From an uncultured Clostridia bacterium (GTDB lineage: Bacteria; Bacillota; Clostridia; Oscillospirales; Acutalibacteraceae): 64,000 bases of DNA. Below are positions 8,049 to 15,505 of this stretch, piece after piece; the stretch's first letter is position 1; each line of letters opens with the position of its first letter. Below the pieces are notes generated by a model. It did no database searches and was not told where the DNA came from. It saw only the letters and a list, made by a program, of their open reading frames with translations. Both the position numbers and the translations under genes were made by a program. The DNA lies in NCBI GenBank assembly GCA_945948515.1, contig CAMFBH010000007.1:1-64000 (forward strand), read 5' to 3'.

Positions 8049-8160
8049 TGTTTTTGCCTCCGAACAAAGCGGCATTATCTAAATAATATCCGCCTCTGAT
8101 ATAATTGAATGGATTACTTGACCTATAAGAATTCTGCATTTCGCAAGAGCTGTTATTCAT
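7954..8160 (-). CDS. Small open frame between tepA and the UppP-like gene, doubtful
   Basis: 68 codons from an ATG at 8160 with AGAGG 6 bases upstream, starting MNNSSCEMQNSYRSSNPF. It fills part of the 132-base gap between the tepA stop and the UppP-like start but runs 95 bases into the latter in another frame. No family recognised. Many Firmicutes carry a tiny gene (such as ylzJ) after tepA, but I see no resemblance to it. It could be a real small gene, a leader, or chance. Confidence 0.25.
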   Translation of the reverse strand: MNNSSCEMQNSYRSSNPFNYIRGGYYLDNAALFGGKNNVIFNCDFSGNSTGDNINTSDFRKRSFGNFS

Positions 8161-8180
8161 AAAAACCTCTTGCTCATTAA

Positions 8181-8882
8181 TTATTGACCAGAACAATCCG
8201 CGCCCTCCTTTTTTATTGAGCTATACAGAAAATCAAGCGCATCGCTTAATCCTCCAAGCTCATCAATAAGTCCGCAGGAAACAGCACCTTCGCCGTCGAG
8301 CACCGTTCCGACATCCATAACAAGCTCCCCCGTTTTCATCATTAATTCCGAAAAGGCTTCCCTGCTGATTTTTGAATTATTTGCAACGAAATTAACAATT
8401 CTATCCTGCATTTTTTCAAAATAGGAAAGAGTTTGCGGAACTCCGAGAACAAGCCCTGTCATTCTGACGGGATGGACAGTCATGGTTGCACTCGGAACAA
8501 TGAAGCTTTTTTTACATGATACTGCGAGAGGAACGCCGATTGAATGCCCTCCTCCGAGCACTAAGGACGCTGTGGGAGTTTTCATTGTTGACAACAGCTC
8601 TGCTATTGCAAGTCCTGCTTCAACATCGCCTCCGACGGTATTTAGAATAATCAAAAGCCCGTCTATCTGCTCGCTCTCTTCAATCGCAACAAGCTGCGGA
8701 ATAACATGCTCATATTTAGTTGTTTTGTTCTGGCTGGGTAAAATATAGTGCCCTTCAATTTGACCGATTATTGTTAAGCAATGAATAAAGTGACCGTCCT
8801 TTGAAACAGTTATGGAGCCCGTTTCAAATGAAGAGCTTTCCTCAGTTACCTCTTTTTCCTGTGCTTCTTTTTCTTCTGACAT
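8181..8882 (-). CDS. tepA: ClpP-like serine protease of the TepA family
   Basis: 233 residues from the ATG at 8882 (GAGGTG 6 bases upstream); the longer frame to 8927 has no ribosome site. It has the ClpP/crotonase-type fold: [16 protein letters not shown] oxyanion region, nucleophile Ser at about 113 in GGGHSIGV, and His at about 136 in MTVHPVR. TepA proteins are cytoplasmic Firmicute proteases linked to protein export and spore-protein turnover, and are commonly encoded next to spoIIIE, as here. First gene of a minus-strand operon with its own promoter, divergent from aconitase. Confidence 0.9.
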   Translation of the reverse strand: MSEEKEAQEKEVTEESSSFETGSITVSKDGHFIHCLTIIGQIEGHYILPSQNKTTKYEHVIPQLVAIEESEQIDGLLIILNTVGGDVEAGLAIAELLSTMKTPTASLVLGGGHSIGVPLAVSCKKSFIVPSATMTVHPVRMTGLVLGVPQTLSYFEKMQDRIVNFVANNSKISREAFSELMMKTGELVMDVGTVLDGEGAVSCGLIDELGGLSDALDFLYSSIKKEGADCSGQ

Positions 8883-8941
8883 AACACACCTCGCGGAATT
8901 ATTCTTTAGTATTATGCCCGAAAACACATTATATATTGCTT

Positions 8942-8970
8942 ATTTTAACATTTATTATGCTTAATTTCAA
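8942..8970 (-). promoter_or_regulatory. Promoter of the tepA-ftsK-com operon
   Basis: -35 TTGAAA (8965-8970), 17-base spacer, -10 TAAAAT (8942-8947), minus strand, about 60 bases upstream of the tepA start codon. Confidence 0.65.
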
Positions 8971-9018
8971 TATATAGAAGAAAATAGTTAAAAAAACTGT
9001 TAATATTATTGTTTCGCA

Positions 9019-9047
9019 TTGACATACAGTTGCAAATATTATAAAAT
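9019..9047 (+). promoter_or_regulatory. Promoter of the aconitase operon
   Basis: -35 TTGACA (9019-9024), 17-base spacer, -10 TAAAAT (9042-9047). The likely transcript start near 9054 falls inside a Rex-like palindrome. Confidence 0.75.
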
Positions 9048-9051
9048 AAGT

Positions 9052-9069
9052 TCGTTAAAATTTTAAACA
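9052..9069. promoter_or_regulatory. Candidate Rex operator
   Basis: TCGTTAA-AATT-TTAAACA matches the known Rex consensus TTGTTAA-N4-TTAACAA at 11 of 14 defined positions. It lies 4 bases downstream of the -10 box, where a bound repressor would block initiation, and rex itself is the third gene of the operon. The inference rests on the consensus and context only. Confidence 0.45.
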
Positions 9070-9085
9070 AGTTGGAGGCGGACTA

Positions 9086-11023
9086 ATGGGACTTACATTA
9101 GCTCAAAAGCTTATTAAAGCTCACCTTGTTGAAGGCGAAATGAAGGTCGGAAGCGAAATCGGATTAAGAATAGACCAAACTCTTACCCAGGATGCAACCG
9201 GCACAATGGCTTATCTTGAATTTGAAGCTATGGGTGTTGACAGAGTTAAAACCGAGAAATCTGTTGCATACATTGACCATAACACCCTTCAAACTGGCTT
9301 TGAGAATGCGGACGATCACAGATTTATTCAAACTGTAACAAAAAAGCACGGAATATATTTCAGCAGACCCGGAAACGGAATTTGCCATCAGGTTCATCTT
9401 GAGCGTTTCGGAATACCCGGAAAAACTCTTATCGGCTCTGACAGTCACACTCCCACGGGCGGCGGTATCGGAATGCTTGCAATGGGAGCCGGCGGACTTG
9501 ATGTTGCTGTTGCAATGGGCGGCGGAACTTATTATATTCCCATGCCTAAAATGACAAGAATTAACCTTACCGGATATCTTAAGCCTTGGGTTTCTGCTAA
9601 GGATGTTATACTTGAGGTTCTTCGCAGAATGAGCGTTAAAGGCGGAGTTGGAAAAATTATTGAATACGGCGGTGAGGGAGTTAAAACTCTTTCCGTTCCG
9701 GAGCGTGCAACAATCACAAATATGGGCGCTGAGCTCGGCGCTACAACCTCTGTTTTCCCATCGGACGAAATTACACTTGCTTTCCTTAAGGCACAGGGCA
9801 GAGAAAATGACTGGACTGAAATTCAGCCCGATCCCGATGCTGAATATGATGAAATAATTGACATTGACCTTTGCTCACTTGAGCCTATGGCCGCTTGTCC
9901 TCATATGCCCGATAATGTTAAAACCACCGAACAAATCGGAAAAATTAAGGTTGATCAAGTTGCTATCGGCTCATGCACAAACTCCTCATATGCCGATATG
10001 ATGAAGGTTGCGGCTATTCTTAAGGGAAAAACTGTTTGCCCGAGCGTTTCCCTTTGCATTGCTCCCGGCTCAAAGCAGGTTCTCAACATGCTTGCACAAA
10101 ACGGTGCTCTTTCCGATATGATTGATGCAGGTGCAAGAATTCTTGAATCCGCTTGCGGTCCTTGTATCGGCATGGGTCAGAGCCCCAACAGCGCAGGTGT
10201 TTCTCTCAGAACCTTCAACAGAAACTTTGAAGGCAGAAGCGGAACTAAGGATGCGGGTATTTACCTTGTTTCACCCGAAGTTGCGGCTGCTTCTGCTCTT
10301 ACAGGCTATCTCACCGACCCGAGAGAGCTCGGCGATGCTCCAAAGGTTGAAATGCCTGAAAAGTTCATTGTTAACGACAATATGATAGAGCCTCCGGCTT
10401 CTCCTGAAGAGGCAAAGAATGTTGAGGTTCTCAGAGGACCGAACATTAAGCCGTTCCCGAAAACCGAACCGCTTCCCGAGGATATTTGTGCAAAGGCAGT
10501 TCTTAAGGTTGGCGACAATATTACAACCGACCACATAATGCCGGCAGGCGCTAAAATTCTTCCCTACCGTTCTAATATACCTCATCTTTCACAGTATTGC
10601 TTTGCAGTTTGTGATGAAACATTCAGTGAAAGAATTAAGGCAGAGGGCAAAGGCTTTATTATCGGCGGTGCAAACTACGGACAGGGCTCAAGCCGTGAGC
10701 ATGCCGCTCTTGTTCCGCTATATCTCGGAGTTAAGGCTGTTATAACCAAGAGCTTTGCAAGAATTCATGTTGCAAACCTTGTTAATGCCGGAATTCTCCC
10801 CTTTACTTTTGAAAACGAATCAGATTATGACAGAATTGACCAGATGGACGAGCTTGAGCTTTTGAACATTAGAGACTGCATTGAAAACAGCAAGCAGGTT
10901 GTTCTTGTTAACAAAACTAAAAACGAAGAATACAAGCTTAATTCAGACCATCTTTCAGACAGACAGCGTAAAATGCTGCTTGTCGGCGGATTACTTGATT
11001 ACACGAGAGAAACAAACAAATAA
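9086..11023 (+). CDS. acn: Aconitate hydratase (compact clostridial type)
   Basis: 645 residues, the length of the compact aconitases found in Clostridia rather than the 890-residue AcnA. Converts citrate to isocitrate through cis-aconitate. Cluster ligands are visible: Cys near 297 in IGSCTNSSYAD, and the pair in ACGPCIGMG near 356 and 359, which together bind the 4Fe-4S cluster. The swivelling C-terminal domain carries the GGANYGQGSSREHAAL substrate motif. GGAGGCGG lies 7 bases upstream of the ATG. It is followed 12 bases later by isocitrate dehydrogenase, so the two consecutive TCA steps are co-expressed. Confidence 0.95.
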   Translation: MGLTLAQKLIKAHLVEGEMKVGSEIGLRIDQTLTQDATGTMAYLEFEAMGVDRVKTEKSVAYIDHNTLQTGFENADDHRFIQTVTKKHGIYFSRPGNGICHQVHLERFGIPGKTLIGSDSHTPTGGGIGMLAMGAGGLDVAVAMGGGTYYIPMPKMTRINLTGYLKPWVSAKDVILEVLRRMSVKGGVGKIIEYGGEGVKTLSVPERATITNMGAELGATTSVFPSDEITLAFLKAQGRENDWTEIQPDPDAEYDEIIDIDLCSLEPMAACPHMPDNVKTTEQIGKIKVDQVAIGSCTNSSYADMMKVAAILKGKTVCPSVSLCIAPGSKQVLNMLAQNGALSDMIDAGARILESACGPCIGMGQSPNSAGVSLRTFNRNFEGRSGTKDAGIYLVSPEVAAASALTGYLTDPRELGDAPKVEMPEKFIVNDNMIEPPASPEEAKNVEVLRGPNIKPFPKTEPLPEDICAKAVLKVGDNITTDHIMPAGAKILPYRSNIPHLSQYCFAVCDETFSERIKAEGKGFIIGGANYGQGSSREHAALVPLYLGVKAVITKSFARIHVANLVNAGILPFTFENESDYDRIDQMDELELLNIRDCIENSKQVVLVNKTKNEEYKLNSDHLSDRQRKMLLVGGLLDYTRETNK

Positions 11024-11035
11024 GGAGATTTTTCA

Positions 11036-12211
11036 ATGATTGATGAAGAAAGAGCAATAAAAGAGGCTTGTGAAAAATTTGAATCTCTTATGAGAACACA
11101 GCTTCAAAGAGCCAAAAAGATTAAGGAAGATAAAGACTTCACTGATTTCGACGCGCTTGACACTATCGTTATCGGTATTTGCGGAGGCGACGGTATCGGT
11201 CCGGTTATAACAAAAGAAAGTGAAAGAGTTCTCGCTTTTTTGCTTAAAGACGAGATTGCTAAGGGCAAGGTTAAATTCAAGGAGATTGACGGTCTCACCA
11301 TTGAAAACCGTGCGGCTTGCAACAAAGCAATTCCCGATGATGTTCTCGCTGAGCTTAAGCAGTGCCATGTAATTCTTAAAGGACCCACAACTACTCCCAG
11401 AGCAGGAGATCCGTGGCCGAATGTTGAATCTGCAAATGTTGCAATGAGAAAGGAACTCGATCTTTTTGCAAACATGCGTCCCGTTAAGGTTCCCGAGGAA
11501 GGAATTGACTGGACATTCTTCCGCGAAAACACCGAGGGCGGTTACGCAGTAGGCTCACACGGAGTTAACATCACAGATGACCTTGCAGTGGATTTCACAG
11601 TAGCAACTCAGGAAGGCTGTGACAGAATTGCACGCCTTGCTTATGAATATGCCAAGAAAAACAATAAGGGCAAGGTTTCAATTATCACAAAAGCAAATAT
11701 CATTAAAACTACCGACGGCAAATTCCTCAAAACAGCTCAGAAAATCGGTGAAGAATATCCCGATATCGTAACAGATGACTGGTATGTTGATATTACAACT
11801 GCAAAGCTTATCGACCCGATGAGAAGAAAAGACTTCAAGGTTTTTGTTCTTCCTAACCTTTACGGCGATATTATTACAGATGAAGCTGCCGAGTTCCAGG
11901 GCGGAGTAGGTACTGCCGGTTCAGCAAACATAGGTAAAAAATATGCTATGTTTGAAGCAATTCACGGCTCGGCTCCGAGAATGATTAAGGAAGGCAGAGG
12001 ACAGTATGCAGACCCCTGTTCTATGCTAAGAGCTTCTGTAATGCTTCTTTCTCATATCGGATATCAGAAGCAAGCAAACGCTCTCGAAAAAGCACTTGAT
12101 AAATGTATGTTTGAAGAGAAAAAGCTAACAATTACAGGAAGAGACAACGGCTGCACTTGCAGTGAATTCGGCGACTATGTTATGCAAACAATAACAGAGA
12201 TGGCTGAATAA
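11036..12211 (+). CDS. icd: Isocitrate dehydrogenase (isocitrate/isopropylmalate dehydrogenase family)
   Basis: 391 residues. Family motifs: IGICGGDGIGP near the N-terminus, an arginine-containing substrate loop NMRPVKV, the FFRENTEGGY phospho-loop-like motif, KANIIKTTDG with the catalytic Lys, and NLYGDIITDEAAEFQGG with the metal-binding aspartates. Placement directly after aconitase supports isocitrate over isopropylmalate as substrate, giving 2-oxoglutarate. The cofactor region HGSAPRM is not decisive between NAD and NADP. No citrate synthase is in the window. An N-terminal extension of about 40 residues precedes the usual start of the fold. Confidence 0.88.
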   Translation: MIDEERAIKEACEKFESLMRTQLQRAKKIKEDKDFTDFDALDTIVIGICGGDGIGPVITKESERVLAFLLKDEIAKGKVKFKEIDGLTIENRAACNKAIPDDVLAELKQCHVILKGPTTTPRAGDPWPNVESANVAMRKELDLFANMRPVKVPEEGIDWTFFRENTEGGYAVGSHGVNITDDLAVDFTVATQEGCDRIARLAYEYAKKNNKGKVSIITKANIIKTTDGKFLKTAQKIGEEYPDIVTDDWYVDITTAKLIDPMRRKDFKVFVLPNLYGDIITDEAAEFQGGVGTAGSANIGKKYAMFEAIHGSAPRMIKEGRGQYADPCSMLRASVMLLSHIGYQKQANALEKALDKCMFEEKKLTITGRDNGCTCSEFGDYVMQTITEMAE

Positions 12212-12244
12212 GCATTTCTAATAATTAATCAGAGAGAGAAATAT

Positions 12245-12886
12245 ATGGAAAAGAACGAAGTATCAATTTCCGTTATTAAAAGACTTCCGAGGTATTACAG
12301 GTTTTTACAAAGCCTTAAGGAAAACGGAATTACAAGAATTTCTTCAAAAGAGCTTGCTTTGAGAATGGGTCTGACCGCTTCTCAAATCAGGCACGATTTC
12401 AACTGCTTCGGCGGTTTCGGACAACAGGGTTACGGCTATAATGTGCCTGAGCTCTATAAAAAAATAGGTGAAATTCTTTGCGTTGATAAGGAAATTAAAA
12501 CCATATTAATTGGTGCCGGAAATCTCGGTAAAGCAGTTGCAAGCAAGCTTTTCGGTCAGAATTCAGGCTTTAGGCTGATTGGAATTTTTGATAAAAACGA
12601 GGCCATATGCGGAAATATGATTAAAGGAATTCCCGTTAGGCATGTGGACAAGCTTGAAAACTTCTGCATTGATAATAAACCCGTTACCGCCGTTATCTGC
12701 ATTCCGAGCAATGACATGAAGGAATTAACGGATTTGCTCGTTAAACTCGGAATAAGAAGCTTTTGGAATTTCAGTAATTACGATATTGCAATGGCTCATC
12801 CTGAGGTTCTTGTTGAGAATGTTCATTTAAGCGACAGTCTTATGACAATCGGATATTTAACCAACACAACCGATATTGAAAGGTAA
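12245..12886 (+). CDS. rex: Redox-sensing transcriptional repressor Rex
   Basis: 213 residues, full length. N-terminal winged helix (residues 5-75) with the SSKELALRMGLTASQIRHDF recognition region and the FGGFGQQGYGYNV stretch typical of Rex, then a Rossmann fold with GAGNLGKA near 90, which binds NADH/NAD, and a C-terminal swapped helix. Rex represses fermentation and NADH-linked genes when NADH is low and releases DNA when NADH rises. Its place in the acn-icd operon suggests feedback on the oxidative TCA branch, and a Rex-like site lies at the operon promoter. Confidence 0.95.
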   Translation: MEKNEVSISVIKRLPRYYRFLQSLKENGITRISSKELALRMGLTASQIRHDFNCFGGFGQQGYGYNVPELYKKIGEILCVDKEIKTILIGAGNLGKAVASKLFGQNSGFRLIGIFDKNEAICGNMIKGIPVRHVDKLENFCIDNKPVTAVICIPSNDMKELTDLLVKLGIRSFWNFSNYDIAMAHPEVLVENVHLSDSLMTIGYLTNTTDIER

Positions 12887-12890
12887 GAAT

Positions 12891-13568
12891 ATGCAGCAAA
12901 TCAGTAAATATGAAGTTATAGATATTATACCCTACGGAAAAAACAGCGCGATAATCGTTGAAAAAAAGCCTTTTGGAGGAATAGGTCAATTCAAGGCTTC
13001 TTACAGCGTTATTAACTTTGATACAGGTAAAAAAGAAGCGCTTACTAAGGGTGCATATCTGTTTTCGAAATTCGGTTCAAATTATGCAAAAATAAGCGAA
13101 GTTATTTCAAATTATGTTCAATGCAGCAGTGCTGTTCTTTATGATAAGAGAGTTCTTGTGATTTATCCAAACGGTGAAGCCGGAATTTTTTCAAGAGACG
13201 GTGAGCTTGAATGGAGCGGCAGCTTTACTTATCATGATGAAACGGTAAGCTGTCTTGCGCTTGAGGGTAAGTATTTTTGGAGCGTTTGCTCAAAAGAAAA
13301 CTGTATTATCAGATACTCAAGTCAAAACATGAAGGTTGATCTGAGAATTGGTGCTAAGGATGCAAAAACATTTATAAATCCTGTTCATATTTCTGTTGAT
13401 AACGGCGATATTTATGTTTGCTGTGACTCAAACAAAATCAGAAAGGTTGACGGCATCAGCTATACGGTATCCGATTTTGAAACTCTTCCGGAAGGGGTTA
13501 AGAGATTTCAAAAAATCGGTGATAACGGAATAATTGTTCTTTCAAGCGGAACTTACATTAACGATTGA
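12891..13568 (+). CDS. Unknown protein with beta-propeller-like repeats
   Basis: 225 residues from the ATG at 12891, preceded by AAAGG and only 4 bases after the rex stop. No signal peptide or membrane helix, so probably cytoplasmic. The sequence alternates short strands with turns (VLVIYPNGEAGIFSRDG, KYFWSVCSKENCIIRY, VDNGDIYVCCDSNKIRK), as in proteins made of beta-propeller blades. I recognise no catalytic motif or named family. It ends the acn-icd-rex operon at a strong terminator. Confidence 0.7.
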   Translation: MQQISKYEVIDIIPYGKNSAIIVEKKPFGGIGQFKASYSVINFDTGKKEALTKGAYLFSKFGSNYAKISEVISNYVQCSSAVLYDKRVLVIYPNGEAGIFSRDGELEWSGSFTYHDETVSCLALEGKYFWSVCSKENCIIRYSSQNMKVDLRIGAKDAKTFINPVHISVDNGDIYVCCDSNKIRKVDGISYTVSDFETLPEGVKRFQKIGDNGIIVLSSGTYIND

Positions 13569-13570
13569 TA

Positions 13571-13612
13571 AAAAGGCTTTTACGCAATAATAATTTGCGT
13601 AAAAGCCTCTTT
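13571..13612. terminator. Bidirectional terminator between the rex operon and ldh
   Basis: Stem AAAAGGCTTTTACGCAA with TTGCGTAAAAGCCTCTTTT and a short AT loop, with A on one side and T on the other. It serves the plus-strand operon and, in reverse, ldh. Confidence 0.85.
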
Positions 13613-14571
13613 TATATTTCAGTTTCTTCAATCATTTCCTTTATGATTGTACATGACTCACTGAGTTTTCTTTTTTCACTTTCGGTTAAATGCATTGTTA
13701 ATATTTCTCTTGTTCCATTTCTGTCTATAACAGCGGGAATTCCTGCGTACAAACCGCTTTGCGAATATTCACCGTCAAGATAAGCACTAACGGAAAACAC
13801 ACTGCTTTCATTATCCAAAACCGCTCTTATCAGCCTTGCAAGCACCATTCCGATACCGTAGCAGGTTACTCCCTTTGCCTTAATTATTTCATAAGCCGAA
13901 TTCTTTACCAGCTCGGCAATATCTGTAATATCGCTCATCACATTCTCGCCCTTTTCGGCAATAATTGTTGTTAGCGGTTTAACGGATACCATGGCATTTG
14001 ACCAGGCAACAAATTCGGAATCCCCATGCTCCCCTATTACATAAGCATGAATGTTCTTTGAATCAACATCAAAATATTTGCCGAGAAGAAATCTGAGTCT
14101 TGCAGAATCAAGCGAGGTACCGCTGCCGAATACTCTCTCTTTTGGAAAACCCGATAGCTTATAGGTTACATAGGTCATAACATCAACAGGATTCGTTGCA
14201 ACAATGAAAACGCCTCTAAAACCGCTTTTTACTACAGGGTCAACTATTGACTTGAAAACTTCAACATTATCCTTCAGAAGCTCTCTGCGCGTTTGATTTG
14301 CATTTTTCTGCGGCGCTCCTGCGGTGATAACAACTATATCCGCCTCAGAACAGGAGGCATAGCTTCCGCTGACTATTTTCATTGCTCCGGGAGCGAACGG
14401 AAGTCCGTGATTTAAGTCTGCCGCTTCTCCGTTAGCTTTTTCCTTATTAATATCAACAAGAATTAATTCATCGCATATTTTTTGATTTAAAACTGCAAAG
14501 GCACAGCTCATTCCAACCATACCCGTTCCTATAATTGCAACTTTTTTATTATCTGAATTATAATTATACAT
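13612..14571 (-). CDS. ldh: L-lactate dehydrogenase
   Basis: 319 residues. Rossmann motif VAIIGTGMVGMS at 11-22, catalytic His in VIGEHGDSEF near 180, and the substrate-specificity loop AGAPQKNANQTR, where Gln instead of Arg indicates lactate over malate dehydrogenase. Reduces pyruvate to lactate and reoxidises NADH. ldh is a classic Rex target, and rex is the convergent neighbour, though no clear Rex site was seen right upstream. The start codon sits directly behind a strong hairpin (14578-14610) whose 3' arm contains the only ribosome-site-like sequence. Confidence 0.93.
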   Translation of the reverse strand: MYNYNSDNKKVAIIGTGMVGMSCAFAVLNQKICDELILVDINKEKANGEAADLNHGLPFAPGAMKIVSGSYASCSEADIVVITAGAPQKNANQTRRELLKDNVEVFKSIVDPVVKSGFRGVFIVATNPVDVMTYVTYKLSGFPKERVFGSGTSLDSARLRFLLGKYFDVDSKNIHAYVIGEHGDSEFVAWSNAMVSVKPLTTIIAEKGENVMSDITDIAELVKNSAYEIIKAKGVTCYGIGMVLARLIRAVLDNESSVFSVSAYLDGEYSQSGLYAGIPAVIDRNGTREILTMHLTESEKRKLSESCTIIKEMIEETEI

Positions 14572-14577
14572 AAAAAC

Positions 14578-14610
14578 ACCGCCCTTTTTATTTTAAACAA
14601 AAAGGACGGT
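14578..14610 (-). terminator. Hairpin between the phosphoribosyltransferase gene and ldh, overlapping the ldh ribosome site
   Basis: Twelve-base stem (14578-14589 with 14599-14610, one wobble). Minus-strand transcripts read five T directly after it, ending at the ldh ATG (14571). The AAGGG that could bind ribosomes lies in the 3' arm. It may attenuate ldh, or hide the ribosome site unless melted. On the plus strand it is also followed by TTTTATTATTTT. Confidence 0.6.
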
Positions 14611-14624
14611 TTTATTATTTTGAT

Positions 14625-15164
14625 TTATTTAAAAAATAACGGAAGCTTTTCAAGAAAAACAATATCTTTTCTGTCTGCCGCATCGCCTTCTGCAAGCGGT
14701 GCTGCACATGCTACAATATTTCCGTTAAACTTTTCCACGAGCATTTTAACTGCCGCAAGGCTTTCTCCTGTTGAAACAACATCGTCAACGATAAGAACCT
14801 TTTTTCCGCTGAGCAAATCTCCGTCCTCATGACCGAGATAAAGGGACTGCTCTCTCTGAGTTGTGATTGAGCGCAGAGAAACCTTTTCAGGTCTGTCCAT
14901 ATAAACCTTGGTTCCCTTACGGACAACTATGTATTTTTTTCCGCTTTGCTTACTCATTTCATATGCAAGAGGAATGCTCTTTGCTTCGGGAGTTACAATA
15001 TAATCAAACTCCGGACACTTTTTTAACAGCTCTCTTGCACAGCATTCACAAAGCTCAACATCTCCGAAAAGTATAAAAGCGGCAATATCAAGAGAATCGC
15101 TGACAGGAAACTTTTTAAGCTCCCTGGTGATTCCTGCAATATTTAAGGTATATGTATCAGCCAT
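14625..15164 (-). CDS. Adenine/xanthine-type phosphoribosyltransferase
   Basis: 179 residues. The PRPP-binding motif KVLIVDDVVSTGES is near 120-133, and the upstream hood IVTPEAKSIPLAYEMS resembles adenine phosphoribosyltransferases. It would transfer a free purine base onto PRPP for salvage. Substrate specificity (adenine, xanthine or other) cannot be fixed from sequence. It overlaps the HIT gene by one base, so it is translated with alaS and HIT. A hairpin follows before ldh. Confidence 0.8.
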   Translation of the reverse strand: MADTYTLNIAGITRELKKFPVSDSLDIAAFILFGDVELCECCARELLKKCPEFDYIVTPEAKSIPLAYEMSKQSGKKYIVVRKGTKVYMDRPEKVSLRSITTQREQSLYLGHEDGDLLSGKKVLIVDDVVSTGESLAAVKMLVEKFNGNIVACAAPLAEGDAADRKDIVFLEKLPLFFK

Positions 15165-15496
15165 TATACCAATCCCTCCTCCATTTTAACGCCGCCGAGA
15201 ATATGGAAATGCAAATGCTGAACTGTTTGCCCTGCATCTTCTCCGCAGTTGGAAATCAAGCGGTAGCTTGTTATGGACTGTGAAGCCGCAATCTGAGGAA
15301 CCTTTTCAAAAATGTGAGCAACATATTTGCTGTTTTCCTCATTAACCTCATTCATGGATTCAATATGAATTTTAGGAATAACAACAACATGAACAGGTGC
15401 CTGAGGATTGATATCCTTGAAAGCAAGGCACATTTCATCCTCATATACCTTTTGTGATGGTATATTACCATTTAAAATCTCGCAGAAAACACACAT
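15164..15496 (-). CDS. HIT family nucleotide-binding hydrolase
   Basis: 110 residues, a standard histidine-triad protein: N-terminal CVFCEILNGNIPS, central DINPQAPVHVVVIPK, and the catalytic triad motif VQHLHFHILGG near 95-104. HIT proteins hydrolyse nucleoside phosphoramidates and aminoacyl-adenylates. Its place right after alaS fits a housekeeping role in clearing aminoacyl-AMP, an inference from the family. Nine bases separate it from the alaS stop, and it overlaps the next gene by one base. Confidence 0.92.
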   Translation of the reverse strand: MCVFCEILNGNIPSQKVYEDEMCLAFKDINPQAPVHVVVIPKIHIESMNEVNEENSKYVAHIFEKVPQIAASQSITSYRLISNCGEDAGQTVQHLHFHILGGVKMEEGLV

Positions 15497-15505
15497 ATTT
15501 TCACC

